From assembly GCA_036785705.1 (NCBI GenBank), contig JAWUZG010000056.1:18082001-18146000 (forward strand): 64,000 nucleotides of DNA, written 5' to 3'. The DNA comes from Acanthornis magna. Lineage: Eukaryota; Chordata; Aves; Passeriformes; Acanthizidae. Within the stretch, counting starts at the first letter, position 1. Each line of letters starts with the position of its first letter. The notes beneath the pieces are model-generated. The model saw nothing but the letters and a program-made list of their open reading frames with translations, did not search any database and was not told where the DNA came from. Both the position numbers and the translations under genes were made by a program. Positions 46,064 through 56,146 of this stretch are shown here, piece after piece.

Positions 46064-46388
46064 AGTGTGGAGCGGGGCCAGGGCAGAGGGGAACAGAGGA
46101 GCTCCAGAAGGGCTCAGCCCTTTTGGGGCCAGGGCAGAGGAGAACAGAGAAGCTCCAGAAGGGCTCAGCCCTTTTGGGGTCAGGGCAGAGGAGAACAGAG
46201 GAGCTCCAGAAGGGCCCAGCCCTTTTGGGGTCAGGGCAGAGGGATAAGATGGAGCTTCAGAAGGGCTCAGCCCTTTTGGGGTTGGGGCAGAGTGGAACAG
46301 AGGAGCTCCAGAAGGGCCCAGCCATTTTGGGGTCAGGGCAGAGAGGAACAGAGGAGCTCCAGAAGGGCTCCAGCCCTTTTCCCCTCTG
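46064..46388. repeat. Six-copy ~51-bp minisatellite
   Basis: GAACAGAGGAGCTCCAGAAG, GGCTCAGCCCTTTTGGGG and CAGGGCAGAG in order; cores at 46116, 46166 and onward. Confidence 0.95.
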
Positions 46389-47044
46389 GGGGCAGAAGGT
46401 GTGCCGAGGCTGAGCCAGCCCTGGAAGGAGGCAGTGAAATCCTTTTGTTTCCCCTGGAATTACCCATGGTGGCAGGAATGGCTCCTCTGGGCCTCCCCAC
46501 GTTGGGGTGAGGTGGCAGCAGGGCCATTTGGGGGGCTGGGGCACTCTGGTCCCACACAGACACCGTAATCCCCCGAGCAGCTTGGGGATTACCCAAATCC
46601 TGGGATTGCCGAGGAGCTGCAGCTCCATGGAGGAGTTCTGCAGACAGAACCTGCAGCTTCCTCGGTCTCTTTGCTTTTTCCCAGTCTGTTTTTTTCCTTC
46701 CCCATGTCCGGAGTCATTTGTCTTTTATTCTCCCAAGACAAGTGCAATGCACTAATCTATGGAAGCTGCTTAATTAATGGGTGTGACCTGCCCATCTGCT
46801 AATTGGGATAACCTCCTGTTGCAGTTGGGGAAGTTTTCAAGGGAAACCATTTCCAGAGGAAAAGGATGCAGCACATGCAGGCATTTCCTGCCTCTCAGGC
46901 TCTGCCTTTAGGAATTCTGGGCTTGGACTGATCTGGGAGGGCTCTTCCATCTGGAGTGGTTCTAAATGGGCACCGCTGGCTCTGTCTTTCTTGGACATTC
47001 CCCTCTCAGCCAGAATTCCTCGTGGGTGTGGAGGTGATGGAGCA

Positions 47045-47220
47045 ATTCCAGAGCTGCTCTGGAGCCAGGCTGGGAGAGCTGGGGATGCTCCCTGGAGAAG
47101 GGAAGGACACAGGGAGAGCTCCGAGCCCCTGGCAGGGCCTGAAGGGCTCCAGGAGAGCTGCAGAGGGACTGGGGACAAGGCATGGAGGGACAGGACACAG
47201 GGAATGGCTTCCTGTCCACC
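47045..47220 (+). mobile_element. CR1 fragment, plus arm of an inverted pair
   Basis: TGGAGCCAGGCTGGGAGAGC to ACACAGGGAATGGCTTCC on the plus strand. It stops abruptly at 47212-47220 and the same family resumes in the opposite direction. Confidence 0.85.
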
Positions 47221-47490
47221 AGGGCTCCAGGGGCAGCCACAGCTGCTCTGGGAATGCCATCCCAGCCCTCCCAGGGAACAATTCCCTGCCAAGATCCCAT
47301 CCAGCCCTGCCCTCCGGCAGTTTGAAGCCATTTCCTGTGTCCTGTCCCTCCATCCCTAGGCATGGTCTCTCCATCCTTGGTTTTGGTTCCTCCAGGCGCT
47401 GCAGGACCACAGTTGGGTCACCCCAGAGCTTTTCCAGGAGCTTTTCCAGGCTGGACAATCCCAATTCCCTCAGCCTTTCCCGCAGGAGAC
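47221..47490 (-). mobile_element. CR1 fragment, minus arm of an inverted pair
   Basis: GGGCTCCAGGGGCAGCCACA to TGAAGCCATTTCCTGTGTCC, then on to CCAGGCTGGACAATCCCAAT (47445), all in minus CR1 order. 47174-47212 and 47325-47366 are inverted copies of each other. Confidence 0.82.
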
Positions 47491-48061
47491 AGAAGGATCT
47501 CCGACTTCCCCACGAAACTCCTCCCTGTTTGCTGTGTGGGACACCAGCCCTGGGGAGGGGAAATCTCTCCATCTCCTCTTCTTTATTTATGTGGAGGCCT
47601 GCAGTGGTTTTTGAAGGAAAAGCCAACCTTGGGAGCCCCAAGGGACTCTGGGCACTCGTGGTTTGGTGCTGCCGTGTCCTGGCTGGGGCTGGGGGTGTAA
47701 AACCCTCTCTCCCTCCACGCCTGCCACTTCACACATTTATTTTCCCCTCCATTTCTGCGGCAGTGACATTGTGCTCTGTGTTTTGAGTGCTAATGTTGAT
47801 TGAAGTTCTCCCTGAAAGGATGTGCACTTGAACTGTCAGGAGAGTGAGTGATTGACAGCAGGTGGAAGCACTTTTTGTGTCAAGGCTTTGTCAAGGCATT
47901 GTTGTAAAACCCACTTTGCTGAATACCAATAATTCCTGCCCCAGCTTCCATCAAAAGCTTCTCCCTTCCAGCGCCTTTTTAAAATAATATTTAATGCTGG
48001 AGAGTCCTTCCCTAATAGGCAAATGGGAGGGGAGTGAAGAGCGGGGCCTTCCATGAGGTGA

Positions 48062-48155
48062 GTCCATTTGGGAGCGTATTCACAGCCCAGGAAAAAGGGA
48101 AAAACCTCCTTTATTTACAGCCCAGGAAAAAAGGAAAAACTCCTTTTTATTCCTC
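48062..48155. repeat. Two-copy CAGCCCAGGAAAAAGG repeat
   Basis: CACAGCCCAGGAAAAAGGGA and ACAGCCCAGGAAAAAAGGAA, each followed by CTCCTTT. Confidence 0.85.
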
Positions 48156-48526
48156 TGTACCTCCAGAGAATGTGAGGGGAGAGTTTGTTTAATGCCATGT
48201 CTGTCCTCACTGCTCACGTGTTCCATAACAGAGATGTTTAATAACTCACAGCTGTTGATTTTTTTCCTTAAGAAATTTTTCCTTTTTTCTTAATGGATCC
48301 TCGCTTTAAAAGAAATAATTTCCTAATGGTTTTAAAGATTTTCAATGGTCTAAATTTATTTTTAATAATCAAAGAGCTTCTTGTTCTGGAAATCCCTTTG
48401 GCCATTGGGGAGAGGCTGAAATGTTGCATCTCCCTGATTCATTTTTGCATTGATACTTTTAATATTATTGTGGTGATGATGTCAAAATGCTGTGTCAGAA
48501 TTCCCATGTTCTGCTTTTATCATGGA

Positions 48527-48600
48527 ATCATAGAATCACTGAGGTTGGGAATATCTTTAAAGATCATCAAATCCAATCTTTTTGAAAGGCTTGAGGTGAA
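48527..48600 (-). mobile_element. CR1 3' tail, reverse orientation
   Basis: GGAATCATAGAATCACTGAG then GTTGGGAATATCTTTAAAGA is the reverse of the canonical CR1 terminus with ATTCTATGATT repeats. Confidence 0.85.
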
Positions 48601-49218
48601 CAACCCAACGCCTCTGGCCAGGCAGAATTTGGCCAAACTTTTGTTAAAGGGAACAACCACCTGAGGCCAGGGGCTGGTTGGGTTTGGAGTGAATTTAAGA
48701 GAGGAATTATCCCCTGGAACAATTTATTTGGGGGCCACCGTCATTATTTGCTTTATTGTAAAGAGAGATTCTGATTCCACTGATGTCGTTTTTCTTACAG
48801 AATAAATTTTAAAATTTGAAGGAGTTTCTAATCCAAGAGGAAGGCAGAAAATTACTCTGCTCTCTGCTTTCACTCTGCATCATCTTTTTAGCACTTCTGC
48901 TTGATCACTGCAACACAAATAATTTCATTTTGGTCTGCTCAGGGCACCAAAAAACATAATTGTTTTGACTGCAGAACTCCCACAACTTCAGCAGTGTCAG
49001 AGATGCTTCATTGCTCTGGAGATGCACGAGGGAAAGCTCCTGGGAGTGAATGGAATGTCACCTCAGGGATGGAAAGTGTCTGGAAAAGCCAAGAGGGATG
49101 GGCTGGGGGAAGGTTGTACTGGAGTCACCGGTTTGGGGTTTGGCTTTGACACTTTTGGGGTGGAAGGAGAGAATTCTGGAGCCGCAGGGCAGCCTCTGCC
49201 CGAGTTCTGCTCTTTCAG

Positions 49219-49303
49219 GAGTTGTGTTTTCTTCTCTGCTGTGAGAGAAAGGAGTTGTGTTTTCTCTGCTGTGAGATGGGTTAGGCTTTGTGTTTGGTCC
49301 AAG
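49219..49303 (+). other. Pseudo-exon copy 1 (85 nt)
   Basis: Acceptor TCTGCTCTTTCAG, donor AAGGTGAGTA. In the phase left by the 44193 exon it meets TAG at its 22nd codon. Contains an internal duplication of GAGTTGTGTTTTCT. Confidence 0.4.
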
Positions 49304-49358
49304 GTGAGTAACGGAGGGAATTTTTGCAGTTCAAGGGGAAAAGTTCCACATTTGCAAT

Positions 49359-49441
49359 GAGAAAGGAAAGGAAAGGAAAAGAAAGGAAAGGAAAGGAAAG
49401 GAAAGGAAAGGAAAGGAAAGGAAAGGAAAGGAAAGGAAAGG
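49359..49441. repeat. GAAAG array, copy 1
   Basis: AAAGGAAAGG repeated, about 80 bp, with one AAAAG interruption near 49379. Confidence 0.95.
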
Positions 49442-49622
49442 TGCAGGATGCAGCAAACGGAAGGAAAGGGGAGGGAGGATGAAGTGCGAGAGGTTATTAG
49501 AGATTTTCTTGTTTTCTGGCCCTTATGTCACTGGTTTTGGAGTTTGGCTTTGGCACTTTTGGGGTGGAAGGAGCAAATTCTGGAGCAGCAGGGCAGCCTC
49601 TGCCCGAGTTCTGCTCTTTCAG

Positions 49623-49677
49623 GAGTTGTGTTTTCTTCTCTGCTGTGAGATGGGTTAGGCTTTGTGTTCGGTCCAAG
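49623..49677 (+). other. Pseudo-exon copy 2 (55 nt)
   Basis: Same acceptor and donor as copy 1 without the internal duplication; TAG at codon 12. Confidence 0.4.
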
Positions 49678-49731
49678 GTGAGTAACAGAGGGAATTTTTA
49701 CAGTTCCAGGAGAAAAGTTCCACATTTGTAA

Positions 49732-49841
49732 TGGGAAAGGAAAGGAAAGGAAAGGAAAGGAAAGGAAAGGAAAGGAAAGGAAAGGAAAGGAAAGGAAAGG
49801 AAAGGAAAGGAAAGGAAAGGAAAGGAAAGGAAAGGAAAGGT
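49732..49841. repeat. GAAAG array, copy 2
   Basis: About 22 uninterrupted AAAGG units. Confidence 0.96.
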
Positions 49842-50021
49842 GCAGGATGCAGCAAACGGAAGGAAAGGGGAGGGAGGATAAAGTGCAAGAGGTTATTAGA
49901 GATTTTCTTGTTTTCTGGCCCTTATGTTACTGGTTTTGGAGTTTGGCTTTGGCACTTTTGGGGTGGAAGGAGCAAATTCTGGAGCAGCAGGGCAGCCTCT
50001 GCCTGAGTTCTGCTCTTTCAG

Positions 50022-50069
50022 GAGTTGTGTATTCTCCTGAGATGGGTTAGGCTTTGTGTTTGGTCCAAG
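50022..50069 (+). other. Pseudo-exon copy 3 (48 nt, open)
   Basis: Acceptor TGCTCTTTCAG, donor AAGGTGAGTA. It is 16 codons long with no stop in the phase required by the flanking exons (ELCILLRWVRLCVWSK). Inclusion would add 16 residues between Ala266 and Val267. Probably chance, see findings. Confidence 0.35.
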
Positions 50070-50540
50070 GTGAGTAACGGAGGGAATTCGTACATTTTAC
50101 ATTTTACAGCAGAAAGTTCCACATTTGCAATGAGTAAATAAAAGCCTGGAAAGGAAAGAAAAAGTGCAGGATGCAGCAAATGGAAGGAAAGGGGAGGGAG
50201 GATGAAGTGCAAGAGGTTCTTAGAGATTTTCTTGTTTCCTGACCTTTTTGTCACAAGAAGACAAATCCTTCCATCCTTTGTCTGCTGTGATTTCACCACC
50301 CCAGCAAGGACAGGTGAATTCCAAATACCCTGAAATACCTGAAGGGATTCACCAAGAGCTCAGCTGACTTCAGCTCCCGGGGAGAAGTGAATTTGTGATT
50401 ATGGCAGGACCTGCTGCAGGTCCTGGGGGGTGTGGGGTCTCCCCTCTCATGCTCCTGCCTCCATTCCCAGAACTCAGTTTTCTGGAATTTTTCCCTCCAG
50501 GAATCCCTAAAATGTGATGTTTTTTTCCTTCTAACTTCAG

Positions 50541-50589
50541 GTTGTGAAAGGCCTGACCTATCTGTGGAGTCTGAAGATTTTACACAGAG
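50541..50589 (+). CDS. MAP2K5: MAP2K5 exon, helix E to HRD (residues 267-282)
   Basis: A 49-nt exon with acceptor TTCTAACTTCAG and donor GTGAGT, reading VVKGLTYLWSLKILHR plus the first base of Asp283. HR plus Asp283 makes the HRD catalytic motif, so the codon of the catalytic aspartate is split across a 7.6-kb intron. Identical to human as I recall it. Confidence 0.95.
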
Positions 50590-51170
50590 GTGAGTAGCAG
50601 ATGTTTTCTGTTTCCCAATGAAATTTTAACAACCCTTGGCCAAGCAAACCTCTGCTTTGAGTCCAGTGGGGTAATGCAGAATGAATCTCGCTCATTAACC
50701 TTGCTCACTTCCTTGTAAAATATTTTTATTGCTCTTTTACTGCCCTCCCTCCTCCCCTGGAAAGAAAAGGACTGGAGAGAGAAAGGGATTTTACAGGGAT
50801 TTAGAAGCTTAGGGTTGCAAACAGGTGCCCGGTGGAGAAATCAGCATGGAAATGAGATGTTTGAGTGGCACTGGAAATAGAAAATAGGCAATGAATTTCC
50901 TTTGGTGCTTCAGAAATCCCACGTGACATCTGCCGTGGTCATGGGCAGTGAAAGGCTTTCAGCATCCTGGGAATAAGTCATTTTTGGGTTTTCCTATTTG
51001 CTCTCTTTCCTTCAGCTAATTTGGGGAGTTTGAAAAAACTCATTTATTTCTTATTTTTTCCTGTTACATTCTGTTTAAAATGTGTCTGTTTGGATAAATT
51101 AATTCTCATAGGCTAAAACTTTAAAAAACAATGTGGAAAATGGCTGTTTAAAGAGCAAAGAAGCCCAAAA
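50590..51170. other. Intronic unique sequence
   Basis: No repeat or coding match. Confidence 0.5.
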
Positions 51171-51176
51171 GAAAAA

Positions 51177-51440
51177 GGTTTGGGATTTTTTGGTTTTGTT
51201 TTGGGGTTTTGGTTTTTTTTGTTTTGTTTTTGGGGGGGGGTTTGGGTTTTTATGTGTGTGTGGTCTTTTTTGAGGGGGGAGGGTTTTGGGTTTTTGGTTT
51301 TTTTTCTTTTTTTTTTCTTTTTTTCTTTTTTTTACCTTTTTTTCCCCTTTTTTGGGTTTCTTTGGGTTTTTTTTTTTTTTTTGGTGGGTTTTTTTGTTTG
51401 TTTGTTTTTTGGTTTTGGTGTTAGGTTTTTTGTGGTTTTT
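51177..51440. repeat. T/G low-complexity tract, copy 2
   Basis: Runs of T and G with TTTTTCTTTTTTTT blocks. Frames through it (Phe/Gly/Val on +, Lys/Pro/Asn on -) are artefacts. An assembly slip is possible here. Confidence 0.9.
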
Positions 51441-51944
51441 ATTCTGCCCACCTTCTGATTGTGATTTGGAGAAAGCACTGTGGAGCATAAATAACAATTC
51501 CTCGTTCTGCGCTGTACATTCAGAACCCAGTTCAGATTTTTGCTGTGCCTGTAGAACAAAATCTCCCTTTCCCTGGGTTTCCTTGCTTTGACTGAGCAGC
51601 AGCTCTGAGGTTTTGATGGATGGCGTTTGGCCCTCGCTGTGGTCTGAGGAAAAGCTCAGGAGCTGATTTTCCATCACACTTCTGATTTCTCTGGCCTTGC
51701 TCTGCTGCTGGACTGACCCAGAGTCCATGGAGGGGACAGGGGACATTGGCCAGGCCTGGAATTTATTCCAGGGATTGCCTTTCAGTGTTATTTTACCCAT
51801 TTTGGGATGCAGAAAATGTGTATTTCTGCATCTTCGGAAGGGATGCAATGCAGGGCAGGTGATTTTTTTCTCCAGGTGATGTCCTTCAGCTCAGAGGTAA
51901 AGGAAGGAATTCTGAGCCCTGACTTCCTCTCTGCCTCAGCCAGG

Positions 51945-52733
51945 GCAGGGCAGGAGCTGCTGGAAAGTCAGGAATTTTTAAAGAAGGGGTGAAACAGTCC
52001 CAGGGCAGAGCAGGAGCTGCTGGAGAGTCAGGAATTTCCAGGGAATGGTGAAGAGCTCCCAGGGCAGGGCAGGAGCTGCTGGAGAGTCAGGAATTTCCAA
52101 AGAATGGATGCAGTAGGAGCAGGAGCTGCTGGAGAGTCAGGAATTCCCAAGGAATGGGTGAAACAGTCCCAGGGCAGAGCAGGAGCTGCTGGAAAGTCAG
52201 GAATTTCCAGGGAAAGGTGAAGCAGGAGCTGCAGGAGAGTCAGGAATTTCCAGGGAATGGTGAAGAGCTCCCAGGGCAGGGCAGGAGCTGCTGGAGAGTC
52301 AGGAATTTCCAGGGAAAGGTGAAGCAGCCCCAGGGCAGAGCAGGAGCTGCAGGAGAGTCAGGAATTTCCAGGGAATGGTGAGGAGCTCCCAGGGCAGGGC
52401 AGGAGCTGCTGGAGAGTCAGGAATTCCCAAGGAATGGGTAAAGCAGACCCAGGGCAGGAGCTGCTGGAGAGTCAGGAATTTCCAGGGAAGGTGAAGCAGG
52501 AGCTGCTGGAGAGTCAGGAATTTCCAGGGAAGGTGAAGCAGGAGCTGCTGAAGAGTCAGGAATTTCCAGGGAAGGTGAAGCAGGAGCTGCAGGAGAGTCA
52601 GGAATTTCCAGGAAGGGTGAAGCAGGAGCTGCAGGAGAGTCAGGAATTTCCAGGGAAGGTGAAGCAGGAGCTGCTGGAGAGTCAGGAATTTCCAGGGAAG
52701 GTGAAGCAGCCCCAGGGCAGAGCAGGTGCCTGG
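51945..52733. repeat. 42-60-bp minisatellite, ~17 units
   Basis: GAGAGTCAGGAATTTCCAGG and GAAGGTGAAGCAGGAGCTGC, with optional CCCAGGGCAGAGCAGG. The last seven units are homogeneous at about 42-45 bp, suggesting recent amplification there. Confidence 0.96.
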
Positions 52734-52739
52734 AGTGGG

Positions 52740-53425
52740 GATTAAAGCCCAGGAAACAAACAATGAGCAAAGCTTTTATTGCAGATCAGACATTGCAGCA
52801 AATATTGCAGCTCAGCTTCAAAACAAACCTGGCAGCTAATGAGGTGATAGCCGTGCATATTAATAAACCCCGAGCTGGAGTCATCACACCCACATCAAAC
52901 ATAAACATAAGATTAACACCTCCACCACTTCCTTGGAAGATGTGAGAATGTCCCAATGATAAGTGTGCTCTTTTCCCCAGAGGATGAGAAGTAGAAATGG
53001 AAGGGTAATGAGAAATTAACTTAGATTTAAAACAGAATTAGCAATTAAACAAGTCTAATCATGTACAAAGTCAAAGTTTGGATAAAGACAAACCAAAATC
53101 TGTTAAGTTCAAGAATAAGTATAGACCATAGGCATTTTATCTGCTGTGTTTTCCTTTGTTCACACCTGCTTATTAAAGGGAGTGCAGGAAATAAATGTTA
53201 CCCACTTGTGTTTAATTGTACTGAGCTGGATCCGTGTGCTCGGCTGGGCGAGCATTGGGGTGTTGATATCTCTTACACGGATATTTTGATATTTATTTCA
53301 TGGCTCCTGCTAGGTTCTAAGTTGGTGCCTGAGTTCTGGAAGTGTTGCTGGTTTGTCCCGTGGGAGAGTGGAGCATCCAGAGATGTTCTGAGGAGCTTTG
53401 TGCAGCACTCAGACCATCTCCTTTC
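52740..53425. other. Intronic unique sequence, AT-rich
   Basis: Nothing recognised. A plus frame of 290 residues (53061-53933) runs into the two following repeats and has no domain. Confidence 0.5.
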
Positions 53426-53429
53426 TCCC

Positions 53430-53532
53430 CAGAAACCCAAGGATATCCCAATCCATCCCAGGATGGCAGAAACCCAAGGATATCCCAATCCATCCCAGGA
53501 TGGCAGAAACCCAAGGATATCCCAATCCCCTT
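53430..53532. repeat. 37-bp repeat, nearly three copies
   Basis: AAACCCAAGGATATCCCAAT and CCATCCCAGGATGGCAG recur. Confidence 0.94.
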
Positions 53533-53771
53533 TGTCCTGGGCAGTGCTGCCTGGGAGGGACAGCACTGGAGGAGTGTCCCCATCTGCTCCCCAGGGATTG
53601 TTGGCCGAGGGTTTCACCAGAGATGTCCTGAGCAGTGTTGGACTCTCCCTCTGCTGTTCTGTGTGCAATAATCAGCGTTGGGCTGCCTGGGGGGAGGCAC
53701 AAACCCAAACCCAGGGGTGGATGTGGATGTACCAATGCTCTGTGTCCCTGCCCATGGCAGGGGGAGATTCA

Positions 53772-54178
53772 GGGTCCCTTCCCACCCATCCCATCCCAGG
53801 ATTCTGTGTTTCTGTCCATGGATTTATACATCCATTCCCTCCCAGCCCATCCCAGGATTCCATGTTTCTGTCTATGGATTTAAAAATGCATTCCCTCCCA
53901 GCCCATCCCAGGATTCTGTGTTTCTGTTCATAGATTTATATTTATACATATATTCCCACCCATCCCATCCCAGGATTCTGTGTTTCTGTCCATGGGTTTA
54001 TACAGACATTCCCTCCCAGCCCATCCCAGGATTCCGTGTTTCTGTCCATAGATTTATATTTATACATATATTCCCTCCCAGCCCATCCCAGGATTCCGTG
54101 TTTCTGTCCGTAGATTTATACAGACATTCCCTCCCAGCCCATCCCAGGATTCCATGTTTCTGTCTGTAGATTTATACA
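53772..54178. repeat. Minisatellite, ~57-70-bp units, seven or so copies
   Basis: CCCAGCCCATCCCAGGATTC, GTGTTTCTGTCCATGG and ATTTATACA recur with changing TTTATA segments. Confidence 0.94.
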
Positions 54179-54179
54179 T

Positions 54180-54990
54180 ATATTTATGTTTATACATGTA
54201 TTTATGGCTGTGTGCACAGCTAAACACACACAAGCACACTCATGGACCACTTAAGGCTTATTTAAAAAAAAATAATCGTGGCCTCTGCCAAACCACGCTG
54301 CTGCCTTCCTTGAACCTGGCCTGTTGCTGTTTGCTGTTTTTAAAAGACAGGAGAAGTCAAGAGACAGCTTTTAAAGAATCTCAGGGCTTTTTTTTTCCCC
54401 TTCCCTCACACAATCATGAATCTGTTTGCTTTTCAATGACACAAATGAGTGAAATGTTTGGTGCTCAAAAAGCTGACCCTCTGACAGTTCTATTTACTGG
54501 GAAGTGAGAGCTCGGAGGTGCCGTTTATTTGCAGAGAGGTGAAACTCCTTAGGCAGATCCATCACGGGCAGAACTTGTTCATCCCCTCTAATGATGCTCC
54601 ATAGAAATCATTTGTATTAAGCAAGCCCTGGTAATGGGAGCATAATGACCCCTTTTGGCTCTTGTTGAAATTCTTTCACTTCTAAACACTAATATTAATC
54701 ACAAGCAGATGGTGCAGAACGTTATTTATGCACATTCGTTTCCCAAACCCAAAAAAATATTTAACCCATTAGCTGAAGTGGGCTGTGAAACCAAAAGGCT
54801 GATTTGCTGCTGGGCTGATTTGCCTCCCTGCTTTCGGCAGGAGAGATTTCGTGAAGAGCTGTGACTTCCTTTTCTTTTTGGGGAAGTGAACACAACCATG
54901 GGAACACATAGCAAATGTTGGGTTAAATTCCCTGCTTTTGTGGTGCTGGTTCAATTCTGCTGGAAGGACAGCTCGGATTTGTTCTTACAG
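54180..54990. other. Intronic unique sequence
   Basis: No array; 54540-54850 reads as unique AT-rich sequence. No coding match. Confidence 0.45.
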
Positions 54991-55014
54991 GGTTGGTTTG
55001 GCTGCCCCTTGCTC

Positions 55015-55345
55015 TGTGGGGTCTCCAGCCTGGCCTTGGACATTCCAGGGATCCAGGGGCAGCCACAGCTTCTGTGGGAATTCCATCCCAGCCCTTCCCA
55101 CCCTCCCAGGGAACAATTCCTTCCCCATATCCCATCCATCCCTGCCCTCTGGCACTGGGAAGCCATTCCCTGTGTCCTGTCTCAAGGATTTATTCCCAAT
55201 TTCCCATCCATCCCTGCCCTGTGGCACTGGGAAACCATTCCCTGTGTCTTGTCTCAAGGATTTATTCCCAATTTCCCATCCATCCCTGCCCTGTGGCACT
55301 GGGAAGCCGTTCCTTGTGTCCTGTCTGTCCACCCTGTCCATTTGG
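55015..55345 (-). mobile_element. CR1 fragment with internal 72-bp triplication
   Basis: Minus CR1 order from CCTTGGACATTCCAGGGATC. The block around GGCACTGGGAA is repeated at 55151, 55223 and 55295 (72-bp period) with CAAGGATTTATTCCCAATTT between. Confidence 0.9.
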
Positions 55346-55349
55346 CTGC

Positions 55350-56140
55350 TGATTATTTTTGTCACAGCTAAAAGCAGAGCCTGTGGTTATTCTGTTTTCC
55401 CCCCCAAGTGACCAGCAGATCCGTGGGTGGAATGTGAGCATTCCCTGCATGCAGGGCTCATTGCAGAGCCCAGCAGAGGTGGCTCCATGATTTTAGGAAG
55501 AAGGTTAAAGGATTATTGTGCACCTTGCTGCTCTGCTCAGGATTCAGGAGAGAGCCTCGGATGTGTCTGCTTGGATTTAGCAAAGCCACTCAGCTCCAGA
55601 GGAGGCAGAACTCCATCAAAAGTGCAGCACATGGGTTGAATTCCTAAAGATGGAGATCAGGAGACACAAACTGAGTCTCTGGGTGCTCGTGGCTGGGTTT
55701 TTTTGGGGGAGAAATTACAAAATGTACCAGCAGTGTTGATACCTCACTTAAAATGTGCCGATCCACTTGGGGTCTATCAAGAACTATTGGATGCTCCCAT
55801 TTTTAGTCTGGATCTTTAGCTCAAATACAGGCAGGCATTTAATCAGCTTCTTAATTGAGGTTGCACATTTCTCCATTGCAGAGGCAAATTAAGGCAGCTA
55901 CTGTGGCCCCAGCAAACAGCTGCTAAGCCAAGGCAGAGCTAATGATAAACAAAATTAGATTCTTCTCGAGTTGGGTTTCACCCATCTGCCCCAGCCAGGG
56001 CTCCCTGTGAAAGGAGGCACAGCTTCGAGTGGTGGCTTTTAATCCATTTTGACAGAAGAAAGCAGCGATTAGGCAGAGGCACTGTGCTCTAATCTGGCCC
56101 TGGCTAAGCCAGGCCAGACCGTGCATGTTCTGCTGTCCCA
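55350..56140. other. Intronic unique sequence
   Basis: No repeat or gene recognised; 55740-56130 is unique and moderately AT-rich. Confidence 0.45.
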
Positions 56141-56146
56141 CCGGTG

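Larger units (their letters stand above)
49120..50240. repeat. ~400-bp unit in three copies, each with a pseudo-exon
   Basis: TTTGGCTTTGGCACTTTTGG occurs at 49140 (one change), 49542 and 49941, about 400 bp apart. Each unit then has TTCTGCTCTTTCAG, a pseudo-exon, a CCAAGGTGAGTAAC donor, TTCCACATTTGCAATG, a GAAAG array or its remnant, and GGATGCAGCAAACGGAAGGA. The third unit has lost most of the GAAAG array. Confidence 0.95.

Noticed and set aside
51099..51848. 249-codon Lys/Pro/Asn-rich minus frame
   Set aside because: Antisense of a T/G low-complexity tract; composition alone explains it.
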